Source: a virus. Taken from it: 41,754 bases of DNA. Positions 25,184-32,781 of this stretch are shown one piece after another. Both the position numbers and the translations under genes were made by a program. Positions within the stretch are counted from its first letter, which is position 1. Each line of letters opens with the position of its first letter. The stretch is taken from the IMG/VR virus record IMGVR_UViG_3300009068_000071, positions 1 through 41,754 of that record. One strand, 5' to 3'. The notes beneath the pieces were generated by a model that had not been told where the DNA came from, made no database searches, and was given only the letters and a program-made list of their open reading frames with translations.

Positions 25184-28100
25184 GTGCAAATGCCTCCTCC
25201 ACCTTTCTGTTCTACCACTTTTTCGCAATGCACAAGTAACCGCTGTAAACCCAAAACTCCTTGCCATTCTATCCTAAATTGGAACACGTGGGCTACCTTG
25301 GCAGATCTTCCGGTGTTCTGGGCGCAAGCCTCCGCGGGTGTCGGCAAACGCATCTGAGACCTAAACTGTGTTTTGTTATTCGTCGGAGCAGCATCCCCGC
25401 ACCCGTCAGTGCTAGTTAAAGCAGCTGGGACAATATCTGGTTTTTCAACTTTGTAGTTTACAAAGTCGATCAGGAATAAATAAGGATCTTCAAGAGACCG
25501 GGCTACAGTGCAGGAAGAAAAACCAACAGCTCGCAAAACAGACTGAAGATTTGCGGCAAGGTTAGGATCTTTAAAGCTAACAAGCGTTGTTGTCTTATCT
25601 TTAAGTGTATTCGAACCTATTACGACAGAGTTGGGTGTATACGTAAGCTTAACTAAGCCAGAACCTCCTGCTGCCCCCACTGTAAGCGTACCGCTGGAAT
25701 TTCGACCTCCGGCTCCTCCACCTCCTGGTTGCGCCCCGGCAGTCCCCGGAAGAGAGCTAGAGGAATTTCCTGACCCACCGCTTCCGCCGCCCAAAGGTGC
25801 AACCCCGCCGGCACTACCCGTTGCGTTAACCCCATTAGCTGCATACCCAGCCCCACTCCCACCACCGCCGCTTCCAAGCGCAGAACCAGCAGCACCAGAA
25901 CCACCTGCGTACCTTAGCTCTCCAAAGCTTCCGGTTGTAGTTCCGACTCCGCTCGAACCAAAGGCAGTCACGGAAGTGGAACCAATTGCGCTGCTTCCTC
26001 CGGCTCCCCCCTTAGCAAGTATTATAGTAGAGGGGCTGTTGGTTGAATTAAACCAAGTATCCCCACCAGAAACAGCAGTCCCCGTTACTGTGCTTGTGTT
26101 TTGAGCGGACGTTCCGACATTAATATAATACGTAGTCCCAGGAGTAACTGGGTAATTCAACTTTTTGGCATACGCTCCTCCTGCACCTCCGCCACCCAAT
26201 TGTATGCTGCCTGCTCCGCCAACTCTTTGAGCACTACCGCCAGCGCCACCAGCACCCCAACACTCAATAGTTACAGCTGTAACATTTTCGGGGCAAACCC
26301 ATGTCGTTGTAGTCGGCTGGTCACTATAAACTGTCTGGGGAGAAGAGTTAACTAAGCCAAAAGGTTCTTGCCCATCCCCAACGGTATCAGGCACCCGCAA
26401 ATAGAAATAATCTGACATCTCTTCCGGGAAAAGTGATAAAGCCCATTTCTGGGCTCGCGTCACTACCCTACCAGAGGTCTGTAAGAAAGAAACTAAGGGT
26501 TGAGACACACTCTCGTACGGTGCAGAAGTGTCAGGCTGAGCGATCGAATTATCGGGGAAACAGGTTTGGTTAGCAGCACAGATTTCAAGGGTGTGCCATG
26601 GTATCCAGCAAGCCGAGCCATCTGGCCTGTACAAAACATTCATTGTGGTTTCACCCTCAAAACCACTAACCCACAGGTCTCCCCTAACTAACTTTTTGAG
26701 ATTCCAAGGAGAATTAAACGAATAGCCCCGGGTTTCGATTGCACACTGAATTCTGTCACCCGAGCTAGTCAGCGTGTAGTCATACAACGCCCACGGATAA
26801 AGTTCCCAAAGTTCGTTCTCAAGCGTCTCGGGATTGAGCACAAAAGCAAAACATCTTGGGGTTCTGTTGATCTGGCCAGCAATAAGTTGAGTTGTATTAA
26901 GGCCAGTCCAAAGGCCGTCCCAGATAGGGGAAAACTCAGTGTTCGGTCGGGACATTGAACTAAAGTCAAAAACGCCGTAGCCCCGATGAGTTATGGGCTG
27001 CATTTTTACTGGGTTGTTGCCTATGTTCTTTAAGTTTTCAGTAGGCCCCACTGTGAAGATCAGACGATTGTCGAAATAAACAGCAGAGCCCGCTTCGTAC
27101 ATATATTCTGTGTCAAAGTCCATAAATGCATCCACTGGTGTTGAGAAAGGCGTTTCACCAGTACCTTCTTGATCCGCTCGAGCATTTCGATAACTCCTAA
27201 CTCCGTCCGCGCTTCGAAAATAAATATCATTGTTGATCGGAACTAGAAACCTCTCACACACAGAACCAATTTTAGAAAGGGTAATTCTTTGGAAACCAGG
27301 AGCGGTTTTCCAGAGTTCTCTCGGGGCGGCAACAGAAAAAGTAACAACGCCTGTTTCACCAAAAACCATGAGGTCACCTTGCCCCGTAGCTGTATCCGCG
27401 ATCGGTTGGAACAACATGCCGGTGATTCGACCCATTTCTGAAGGCAGCTGAAAACTCCCACCTTCGCTCAAATACGTTGTCTCGGTAAAACGGAGAAGGT
27501 CGGTATCCTTTCCGGCATTAGCTTTAATTACAAAACCACCTGACCCAGCAGAAGAACAACCTGCCGGGATTGAGAATGTTGTGTTTGTTAGCACAGTTGC
27601 TTTCCAAGTGCCGTTCAGATCTGGTGACGAACTGTGCCCGCTTATGGTAACCACATCACCTGAAGCAAGCCCGTGATTCGTGCTCGTCGTTAGAACAACC
27701 GTGGAGCCTACTGCCGAAGTCGAGATTGCAATTTGGTTGGTGGAGCCACCGTAAACAATATCACCAGCTAGGAAGGTTGTTCGGTTCTGGGAAGCGACGA
27801 ATAGACGCCCTTGCCCATAGGCCATCAAAGTGCCAATTGGGAGTGACGAAGCGACAATCCCAATAGAGCCTACCGACCCAGTTCCAGCTTTGTGTAGGAA
27901 CTCTCCGTCAAATATCAAGGGTTGGTCTAGCCCGTTTTGGATAACTAGGAATCTTTCAGCCTGGGCAAAATAACAACGACGGCAGGCGTCGATTCTAAGA
28001 TCTCTTGGCCCCACGTCTGTCTCGCATTTAAGCCGTCTAACGTAACCAGAAATAGGATCAATCTTGAACACTCGCCCGGAGCAAACAGCTATAATGTAGT

Positions 28101-28473
28101 TTTTAAAAGTATCTTGTTTGTTGATATACAGGAACGCGCCTTGGAAGAGGTTCCCAGTTTCCTTGCCCGCATAATCTTTGCCTGACGTGAAAAGCGTGCG
28201 GCTTGTTGCCGGTTTTCCGTTGTCATCCGCCTGCGCTTCCGGATCGTCTAACAAAAAGGCCTGCACATATCCGGGTCTTGTCTTTGGCCGTCCGCCTCGA
28301 AACGTTACGTTAATTGCACTAATAACTACGTCCTTTGCCGCTAACTCCGGCACAATCGAAGCATCCATCCCACCAGTCCAATCGAGCTGACCGTCTTGGA
28401 CTCTGTTGTTTTGAGAGGAAACTGGCTGTATGGGTTGTGACTGCCCATCAGACTCTTGTTTAGATTCCGCCAT
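25180..28473 (-). CDS. Nozzle-like (tail tubular B-like) protein with an inserted Gly-rich domain
   Basis: The product is about 1097 residues. The N-terminal part (LDWTGGMDASIVPELAAKD, INVTFRGGRPKTRPGY) and several strands that follow match the general opening of podovirus tail nozzle/tubular proteins (GGM..., RPGY). Residues about 722-945 are a Gly-rich domain that opens with WVCPENVTAVTIECWGAGG and closes with GSGLVKLTYTPN; flanking sequence resumes as before, so it reads as an insertion. The C-terminal ~150 residues are helical/strand mixed and end VVEQKGGGGICT. Two starts are possible: TTG 28479 and ATG 28473; a GAGAGGG lies 6 nt before the TTG and 12 nt before the ATG. I use ATG but the TTG is a real alternative. 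The stop overlaps the next ATG (ATGA). Confidence 0.8.
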   Translation of the reverse strand: MAESKQESDGQSQPIQPVSSQNNRVQDGQLDWTGGMDASIVPELAAKDVVISAINVTFRGGRPKTRPGYVQAFLLDDPEAQADDNGKPATSRTLFTSGKDYAGKETGNLFQGAFLYINKQDTFKNYIIAVCSGRVFKIDPISGYVRRLKCETDVGPRDLRIDACRRCYFAQAERFLVIQNGLDQPLIFDGEFLHKAGTGSVGSIGIVASSLPIGTLMAYGQGRLFVASQNRTTFLAGDIVYGGSTNQIAISTSAVGSTVVLTTSTNHGLASGDVVTISGHSSSPDLNGTWKATVLTNTTFSIPAGCSSAGSGGFVIKANAGKDTDLLRFTETTYLSEGGSFQLPSEMGRITGMLFQPIADTATGQGDLMVFGETGVVTFSVAAPRELWKTAPGFQRITLSKIGSVCERFLVPINNDIYFRSADGVRSYRNARADQEGTGETPFSTPVDAFMDFDTEYMYEAGSAVYFDNRLIFTVGPTENLKNIGNNPVKMQPITHRGYGVFDFSSMSRPNTEFSPIWDGLWTGLNTTQLIAGQINRTPRCFAFVLNPETLENELWELYPWALYDYTLTSSGDRIQCAIETRGYSFNSPWNLKKLVRGDLWVSGFEGETTMNVLYRPDGSACWIPWHTLEICAANQTCFPDNSIAQPDTSAPYESVSQPLVSFLQTSGRVVTRAQKWALSLFPEEMSDYFYLRVPDTVGDGQEPFGLVNSSPQTVYSDQPTTTTWVCPENVTAVTIECWGAGGAGGSAQRVGGAGSIQLGGGGAGGAYAKKLNYPVTPGTTYYINVGTSAQNTSTVTGTAVSGGDTWFNSTNSPSTIILAKGGAGGSSAIGSTSVTAFGSSGVGTTTGSFGELRYAGGSGAAGSALGSGGGGSGAGYAANGVNATGSAGGVAPLGGGSGGSGNSSSSLPGTAGAQPGGGGAGGRNSSGTLTVGAAGGSGLVKLTYTPNSVVIGSNTLKDKTTTLVSFKDPNLAANLQSVLRAVGFSSCTVARSLEDPYLFLIDFVNYKVEKPDIVPAALTSTDGCGDAAPTNNKTQFRSQMRLPTPAEACAQNTGRSAKVAHVFQFRIEWQGVLGLQRLLVHCEKVVEQKGGGGICT

Positions 28474-28482
28474 GGCCAAAGT

Positions 28483-28908
28483 TTACCCTCTCTTAGGATT
28501 TCGCAAGACGTCCCAGTTATCTCTCCAGGACGAGTTGGGTGAGAAATAAATAGACTTAGTTTTTGGTAATTTACTGCTAGGTACGGCAAATACCGCGTCT
28601 TGCGGGATATGGTAAAACACAAACGCATCACATACGTTTGGTTTGTATTTCATCTTCTCTTTATTGATCTTTAAGTAGGCTCCATATCCGTACCCCGCGC
28701 CACGGACGGCTAAAAACTTCATCTTATTGCGAGCATGTGCATCTGAGGCACCCATCGTGCTTTTAACCTGAACCCTGCACAATTTCCCCTTCCAGTCAGT
28801 AATCAGATCGTACCCATCATCAATTATAGGAGTGCTGACAAGGAAGCCTTGCTCAAGAAGTTTGGCTGCTACTTTCTGAACGCCAATCGCACCAATCCGA
28901 AGACTCAC
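28483..28908 (-). CDS. PD-(D/E)XK nuclease (PDDEXK_5-like)
   Basis: A protein of about 141 residues with the core of a PD-(D/E)XK endonuclease: GAIGVQKVAAKLLEQGFLV (helix 1), then the catalytic-looking GYDLITDWKGKLCRVQVKST, that is D...QxK on adjacent strands, and later a MKFLAV/AYLKINK core strand. This strand order and the RVQVKST motif resemble Hjc resolvases and the PDDEXK_5/I-Ssp6803I family. The start is chosen at GTG 28908, because GTGA overlaps the endolysin stop and an AGGGGG lies 5-6 nt upstream; GTG 28914 is a less favoured alternative. It follows the lysis genes directly. Substrate is unknown: candidates are Holliday junctions, packaging-related DNA, or a competing genome. Confidence 0.8.
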   Translation of the reverse strand: MSLRIGAIGVQKVAAKLLEQGFLVSTPIIDDGYDLITDWKGKLCRVQVKSTMGASDAHARNKMKFLAVRGAGYGYGAYLKINKEKMKYKPNVCDAFVFYHIPQDAVFAVPSSKLPKTKSIYFSPNSSWRDNWDVLRNPKRG

Positions 28909-29435
28909 AGCCACCCCCTGCCGAGGACATTTGAGGACAACCTTCTCCTTCTGTAAACGCCATCTCCGTCCCGGCTCCCGCCACCATTTGTATTGCCCTC
29001 AATCGTCACGAGCCAATCCCCCTCGTTTTTCTCCACAAAGCCAACGTGCGCCACGCGACCCATCGAGTTGAACCAGATTCCAAAGACATCGGCGGCCTTG
29101 AGTGGGGTTCCCTTCCTTTGTCGATCCCAGGTTGGTTTCGTAAGAAATGTCGGGCTCCAAGCGGAGCGAGGGTAGGGATTGAGTAGCGTTGAACCGAATG
29201 CCTTGTCGCCGACCCAAACGATGAATGCGGCGCACCATGGCGCTTTGGTGCCTTCAAGGTTTACGGATGCGAGGATCTCGTCCACCACGGGCCCGTCGTT
29301 GCGTCCTGATTTTTCCCGAATACCGATACTTTTGCGGGCTTGTTCAATGACGAGAACCCGCGACGCCTCAACTCCTGGGCTAGCCAAAGAGTCGGTAAGA
29401 AACGCAATAAAAAGCGCAACATATATTATTTGCAT
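28905..29435 (-). CDS. Endolysin, CHAP-type peptidase with signal peptide
   Basis: A 176-residue protein. Residues 1-20 (MQIIYVALFIAFLTDSLASP) form a hydrophobic signal peptide with a likely SLA cleavage site. The mature part is a CHAP/NlpC-like cysteine peptidase: catalytic Cys in KAPWCAAFIVWVG, His in VAHVGFVE, and the polar third residue in TIEGNTNGG. These motifs match small phage CHAP proteins that cleave peptidoglycan. The start ATG 29435 overlaps the upstream membrane gene by 10 nt, with no SD, which suggests translational coupling. The cassette of spanin, membrane protein and endolysin supports a lysis role. Confidence 0.85.
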   Translation of the reverse strand: MQIIYVALFIAFLTDSLASPGVEASRVLVIEQARKSIGIREKSGRNDGPVVDEILASVNLEGTKAPWCAAFIVWVGDKAFGSTLLNPYPRSAWSPTFLTKPTWDRQRKGTPLKAADVFGIWFNSMGRVAHVGFVEKNEGDWLVTIEGNTNGGGSRDGDGVYRRRRLSSNVLGRGWL

Positions 29436-29767
29436 GAAATAATTGCTGCGATCAGGAGGATCCCAAAAACAAACGAAAAGATTGTCAGCCTTGTCTTTGG
29501 ACAGGCTTCTTTCCAGTCGTCCTTGAGCACTCCTCTGTCGACGTAACGATCAAGGATCTTCCAATCCATTTGAAGCACCGACCAACTTAAGAACGTGCAG
29601 AAAAGGAATCGTACAGCTCCAAATGCGAGAACGTGTAAAGAGCCTAGGTCTACAACCCCAGCTGTGCTGTCAAAGCCCTGGAGAATGGGGCCGAGAAAAA
29701 AGAAAATGATGATAGCGACACTTAGAGCAACTAAGCCCTGGAAGCTGTTGCGAACCCACCTGATCAC
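29426..29767 (-). CDS. Small membrane protein, holin candidate
   Basis: A 113-residue protein with three hydrophobic segments: about residues 9-33 (VALSVAIIIFFFLGPILQGF), 46-66 (LAFGAVRFLFCTFLSWSVLQ) and 92-111 (TIFSFVFGILLIAAIISCK). Between TM2 and TM3 lies a charged loop with many Lys/Asp. Three TM segments, small size and position immediately before the endolysin fit a class I holin, but no family is recognised. The start is GTG 29767, its GTGA overlapping the stop of the spanin gene. Confidence 0.75.
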   Translation of the reverse strand: MIRWVRNSFQGLVALSVAIIIFFFLGPILQGFDSTAGVVDLGSLHVLAFGAVRFLFCTFLSWSVLQMDWKILDRYVDRGVLKDDWKEACPKTRLTIFSFVFGILLIAAIISCK

Positions 29768-30177
29768 CAGGGGATCCCCACAAATTTCCGAGCTATGGCC
29801 ATAACCCCGCTAAACAAGAACCCACGAAAGACCCAAAGCACTAAAGCAATAATTGCGCCACGATAGATCCACAATTCTTTAAGGGCTTTGCGTTGTTTCT
29901 CTTTCCAAACAACTGCGTTCTTAACCGCTTCGTTCTTTTCTTTGATTGCCTGCTCCAGGGCCTCGGTATTGGCGTAACACGCCTCTTTAGCGGACTTTAA
30001 TTGCTCTTTAGCGGCCTCTATATGCTTCTTAGCCTCTGGGTTGGCTACGGCGGAGGCGGCATCAAGCCTAGCTTCTGTGGTTGAGAAATTAGGTAACCCC
30101 TTACTTGAAACTGTCGTGCAACCTGAAAGAAAGAGACAAGCTAATATCAAAAGCGCGCTCATGGCTGATTTTGACAT
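29764..30177 (-). CDS. Unimolecular spanin candidate (OM lipoprotein with C-terminal TM segment)
   Basis: A protein of about 137 residues. The N-terminus has a lipoprotein signal, LLILACLFLSGCTTVSS, with the lipobox LSGC. The middle is a Glu/Lys-rich coiled coil (about residues 55-95), and the C-terminus has a TM segment (IIALVLWVFRGFLFSGVMAI). A lipoprotein at one end and a membrane helix at the other is the topology of unimolecular spanins (the T1 gp11 type) that bridge outer and inner membrane during lysis. It sits just before the holin candidate and endolysin. The start is taken at ATG 30177; an in-frame TTG 30195 and ATG 30162 are alternatives, and none has a good SD. A simple OM lipoprotein with an accidental TM helix is less likely. 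Confidence 0.75.
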   Translation of the reverse strand: MSKSAMSALLILACLFLSGCTTVSSKGLPNFSTTEARLDAASAVANPEAKKHIEAAKEQLKSAKEACYANTEALEQAIKEKNEAVKNAVVWKEKQRKALKELWIYRGAIIALVLWVFRGFLFSGVMAIARKFVGIPW

Positions 30178-30201
30178 ACTTTTGTCGAGACGCAACCGGT
30201 G

Positions 30202-30432
30202 TTATTTTACTCCAAGCTTATCCCAAACCCACGTAGCAACGGCCGAAGCAACAAACCCAATTGCACCAGCCCAGCCAAAAGCAACATTCATGTTCTTTTC
30301 GACATGGCGGAGTCTGCCGTCGTGACCAGAAAGATGATCGTCATGCCGCTTCAAAAGATCGGCAATACCGTCTAACTTTCCGTTAATCGCGGCTAGCTCT
30401 ACTAGAATTTCGTTTATTTCCTTGCGAGGCAT
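30202..30432 (-). CDS. Coiled-coil membrane protein, XhlA-like
   Basis: A 76-residue protein. Residues about 5-50 are a charged coiled coil (ILVELAAINGKLDGIADLLK, DGRLRHVEKN), followed by a single hydrophobic segment (AFGWAGAIGFVASAVATWVW) and a short tail. This is the layout of haemolysin XhlA-type proteins, which sit next to holin/lysin genes. The start is ATG 30432; the gene overlaps the upstream frame by 50 nt. Confidence 0.75.
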   Translation of the reverse strand: MPRKEINEILVELAAINGKLDGIADLLKRHDDHLSGHDGRLRHVEKNMNVAFGWAGAIGFVASAVATWVWDKLGVK

Positions 30433-30667
30433 GGATCTTGTCCAGTTTGTTGAGTTTTGCGTTTAGTCGATCCCTAACGGCGTCTGGGTTTAGCCGAAAG
30501 CCACAGATCCTGAATAGATCCTCCGTCATGCCAAAGAACTCACGGAAGTGCTCCGGAGTGAAAGCCCAGTCAGGCTTCCGCTTCGCCTTGCAAGGCGATA
30601 TAGCAAGATCCAGATCAGCAATTGCCTGTTCGGCAATCGCAGCAGTTAGATCAAGCCATCCCCTCAC
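30383..30667 (-). CDS. Hypothetical protein, 94 residues
   Basis: Not recognised. The protein is short, basic and partly helical (WLDLTAAIAEQAIADLDL, DWAFTPEHFREFFGMTEDLF), ending in a Lys/Ser-rich tail. The frame is kept open by TTG 30700 further upstream, but GTG 30667 is chosen because an SD-like GAAGGG lies 10 nt before it and it overlaps the preceding gene by only 17 nt. It overlaps the XhlA-like gene at its 3' end by 50 nt, which is unusual, so it may be an overlapping or small regulatory gene. Confidence 0.55.
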   Translation of the reverse strand: MRGWLDLTAAIAEQAIADLDLAISPCKAKRKPDWAFTPEHFREFFGMTEDLFRICGFRLNPDAVRDRLNAKLNKLDKIHASQGNKRNSSRASRD

Positions 30668-30968
30668 CTGGCTGTAGCCCTTCCTCCACCGCGTTTTCAA
30701 ACGTCGATGGTTTTAGTTTTGGGGTCGGGACTTGCTCCAGGTGAACTTCGTGACCTTCCACTGCCTCAAGAATTAATTTCCCCCTTCGGTATTGAACCCG
30801 ACAGACAGCCTCGAAAGACTCGCCTGGCTCAACGCCTTCAGGCGGAATAAAACCCGAGGGAATCGGGAAAACAACAAGATCCTTTGCCACGGGTTTATCC
30901 TTGGCTCCAAGATCTTTTGCAGTTTCCCTCGACTGAGGGACAATAGGACTCTGGCTTTGGTCGACCAT
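30651..30968 (-). CDS. Hypothetical protein, 105 residues
   Basis: Not recognised. The first 30 residues are polar (MVDQSQSPIVPQSRE), followed by FPIPSGFIPPEGVEPGESFE, AVCRVQYRRGKLILEAVEGH and a Pro-rich tail. The central strand-turn-strand segments suggest a small beta fold. The ATG at 30968 lies just after the terminator of the preceding gene; no SD is apparent in its 12-nt leader. Confidence 0.65.
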   Translation of the reverse strand: MVDQSQSPIVPQSRETAKDLGAKDKPVAKDLVVFPIPSGFIPPEGVEPGESFEAVCRVQYRRGKLILEAVEGHEVHLEQVPTPKLKPSTFENAVEEGLQPGEGMA

Positions 30969-30980
30969 GTTCGTTTAAGC

Positions 30981-31018
30981 AAAAGAAGGAAACCCCTGGG
31001 GGATTGAACCCCAGGGGC
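30981..31018 (-). terminator. Rho-independent terminator after the 70-residue gene
   Basis: A perfect 9-bp stem (CCCCTGGGG paired with CCCCAGGGG, at 30993-31001 and 31009-31017) with a 7-nt loop, followed on the minus strand by a T-rich stretch (TTTCCTTCTTTTG). It lies 13 nt after the stop of the 31031-31243 gene, separating the capsid genes from the lysis genes. Confidence 0.85.
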
Positions 31019-31030
31019 TCCGTCAGTTAC

Positions 31031-31243
31031 TTAGTCGTTCAGGTTCCGCAACAGCGCTAGGATAGTGTTTACCTTAGTAGCAATTGCGGCAGCGTTTGCT
31101 CCGGCCTCAAGTGCGGCCAGATCAGTAACGGTTGCCAAAGTGCTGCTAGCGGTACCCCACTCCTTGCCGTCGTTTAGGACGGCTCGGAGTTCGGCAGCCA
31201 ACACGTTATCCTTCTGTGTCGTTTGTTTTCGGTAGATCGGCAT
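31031..31243 (-). CDS. Small protein after the capsid gene, 70 residues
   Basis: Not assigned to a family. A basic N-terminus (PIYRKQTTQKDNVLAAELRA) is followed by DGKEWGTASSTLATVTDL and an Ala-rich helical second half ending ILALLRNLND. It begins at ATG 31243 (SD AAAGG, 8 nt) 21 nt after the capsid stop, and ends just before the terminator, so it is cotranscribed with the capsid gene. A capsid-associated protein is possible by position only. Confidence 0.7.
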   Translation of the reverse strand: MPIYRKQTTQKDNVLAAELRAVLNDGKEWGTASSTLATVTDLAALEAGANAAAIATKVNTILALLRNLND

Positions 31244-31258
31244 ATTAATACCTTTCTA

Positions 31259-31264
31259 CGTCAA
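31259..31264 (-). promoter_or_regulatory. Post-stop TTGACG element after the capsid gene
   Basis: On the minus strand, the capsid stop codon TAA is followed with no spacer by TTGACG, then AAAGG and the next start. It belongs to the same set as the elements near 19369, 32769, 37456, 39716 and 41686; here there is too little room for a full promoter. Confidence 0.3.
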
Positions 31265-32563
31265 TTAGACGATCGCAGGAGCGCTGCGTTTGTGGCGAAT
31301 GACGTACCCGTGGTTCGGGAAGATGGGCTTGCTTCCGTTGGCAAAAATGCCGCGGAAGAAACCAACCGTCGAATCAGGGTTGGCCTGGCGATCCGGGATG
31401 TTCCTCCATGTGAACTCGCCGCGATAATTCTGCGGCGCGAACTCCATGTCCGAACCCACGCTGAGGGGCTTCGGCACAAGGCTGGTGAACACCGTCGGGC
31501 AGAACACGATAGAATCTTCGTATTCAGCGGTCAGGTAGTTAGGGTTGAGGTCATAACGCACACCACGAGCGGAACCGTCCGCAGTGCGGGTGTACGGGCG
31601 AACCCGAACCCACGCGCTCGTACCAGTGTCGTAGTTGTAGCGGGGGAGGAACGGATCAACCAAGTGGAAGTAGTTCCGGTAGGTCCGCTGCACACCCAAG
31701 GGGGCAAGCAACTCATTAACCCGATCGCTCCAGCGGAAGTCCTGTCGGACATCAGCGTTCGCGCGGATTAGTGCATCGCTAGCTTCCATCGAGGTGATCA
31801 GCAAGAACACTGGAGCACCGTTAACCCGGCTGTATGCTTCTTCCGCAGCACCATCACGCAAAAGCGCGAAGTACAGGCGGTCGAGGATACCCTGAGTCAA
31901 CTCCAGGTTGTTCGAGGCTGACGCATCGGGGGCACCAAAACCAATAACCCCTGCATTCACTGCGTTGGTGGTGTCGGGTTTGTTGATGACACCAAATGTG
32001 TTGTTTTCGCCAGCTCCGGCTGCACGAATTGTGGCTGTCAGCTTGTTCTCAGACAGACGAATATATTCGTCCCGATAACGCTCAACCCACACTTCCCGAG
32101 TGGACTCGGTCAGAATGGACATGATGTTCGACAATTGCTCTTTCCGTTTGAGGGGGAAGCGCATGTCGTTCAAGGAGATGTCAGGGCTGTTCAAGCTCGT
32201 GTGCGAGAGGTTGTAGCTCCGCAGACGGGTGCCGAACTCAACCGTGCCACCAAGAGGGGCAACAGCGTTAGTCTGACCAGTGTTGCTGGGGTGTGTTTCA
32301 GTGCCGACGCCGTCGTTGGCGGTGCCAACAACTGCGTTGCTCTGAAGGGTCTGCCAGTTGGTTTTGAGGTTACCGCTGGAATCGTACGGCAAAGAACGCT
32401 CGTAGATCAGGGTTGAAATGGAATCGCCCATTTCGTCGGGCCAAGCATCTTGCTTAACCAATTTGAGCCAGGGGCTCGTGTCGACAGTCTTGCGATAGAT
32501 GTCAGGTCCGATACGGCCAGACTCTTTCACAAGGAGCTGCTCGACGCTGTAAGTAGTAGCCAT
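31265..32563 (-). CDS. Major capsid protein
   Basis: A 432-residue protein, directly downstream of a scaffold gene and a fibre-like gene and followed by a small gene and a terminator. The N-terminus (ATTYSVEQLLVKESGRIGPD, KTVDTSPWLKLV) and middle segments such as ILDRLYFALLRDG, PVFLLITSMEASDALIRA, and SWYRTYRNYFHLVDPFLPRYNY are consistent with the HK97-type capsid proteins of podoviruses, although this is a structural guess from composition and order rather than a recognised motif. The start ATG 32563 has an SD AAAGGAT. The 218-nt leader before it (see 32564-32781) is unusually long for this genome. Confidence 0.75.
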   Translation of the reverse strand: MATTYSVEQLLVKESGRIGPDIYRKTVDTSPWLKLVKQDAWPDEMGDSISTLIYERSLPYDSSGNLKTNWQTLQSNAVVGTANDGVGTETHPSNTGQTNAVAPLGGTVEFGTRLRSYNLSHTSLNSPDISLNDMRFPLKRKEQLSNIMSILTESTREVWVERYRDEYIRLSENKLTATIRAAGAGENNTFGVINKPDTTNAVNAGVIGFGAPDASASNNLELTQGILDRLYFALLRDGAAEEAYSRVNGAPVFLLITSMEASDALIRANADVRQDFRWSDRVNELLAPLGVQRTYRNYFHLVDPFLPRYNYDTGTSAWVRVRPYTRTADGSARGVRYDLNPNYLTAEYEDSIVFCPTVFTSLVPKPLSVGSDMEFAPQNYRGEFTWRNIPDRQANPDSTVGFFRGIFANGSKPIFPNHGYVIRHKRSAPAIV

Positions 32564-32781
32564 TGTTAAAGTATCCTTTCAAAAGTAAGTTTAGAAACTG
32601 TAAGTCCAGACTCGAAGAGTATGGCAGTTCCCGTGTTTGTTCCCCTGCCGGCATCGCAGAGCTTTTATTGCCCGGTTACCGTTTGTCCTTAGCTAACGCG
32701 GTGTCGACCCGCGGATACGACCATGCCAATTCCTAACGGATAAAGAAATCGTAACTCACTTTCAGACCTGTCAATACCTGT
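32564..32781 (-). other. 218-nt intergenic leader of the capsid gene, structure-prone
   Basis: Between the stop of the fibre gene and the ATG of the capsid gene there is no open frame of note. On the minus strand it contains a TTGACA element near its 5' end, then inverted repeats: CGCGGGTCGACACCGCG (5-bp stem, near 32702-32718), a closing CCGTT/AACGG pair around it, GGCAG/CTGCC (near 32623-32652) and ACTCTTCGAGT (a small hairpin, near 32611-32621). The capsid SD follows. Either a 5' UTR with regulatory structure or a remnant is possible. Confidence 0.5.
32769..32774 (-). promoter_or_regulatory. Post-stop TTGACA element before the capsid leader
   Basis: On the minus strand, TAAACAGGTATTGACAG starts at the stop codon of the fibre gene; the same sequence minus one G follows the portal stop (37456-37470). 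TTGACA lies 7 nt after the stop. A weak TACGAT lies 15 nt downstream as a possible -10. Confidence 0.4.

Noticed and set aside
25631-26104. 157-codon plus-strand Pro-rich frame opposite the Gly-rich insert
   Set aside because: Pro-rich sequence is the antisense of a Gly-rich region; no translation signal.
31223-31771. 182-codon plus-strand frame opposite the capsid gene
   Set aside because: It is the shadow of the capsid gene.
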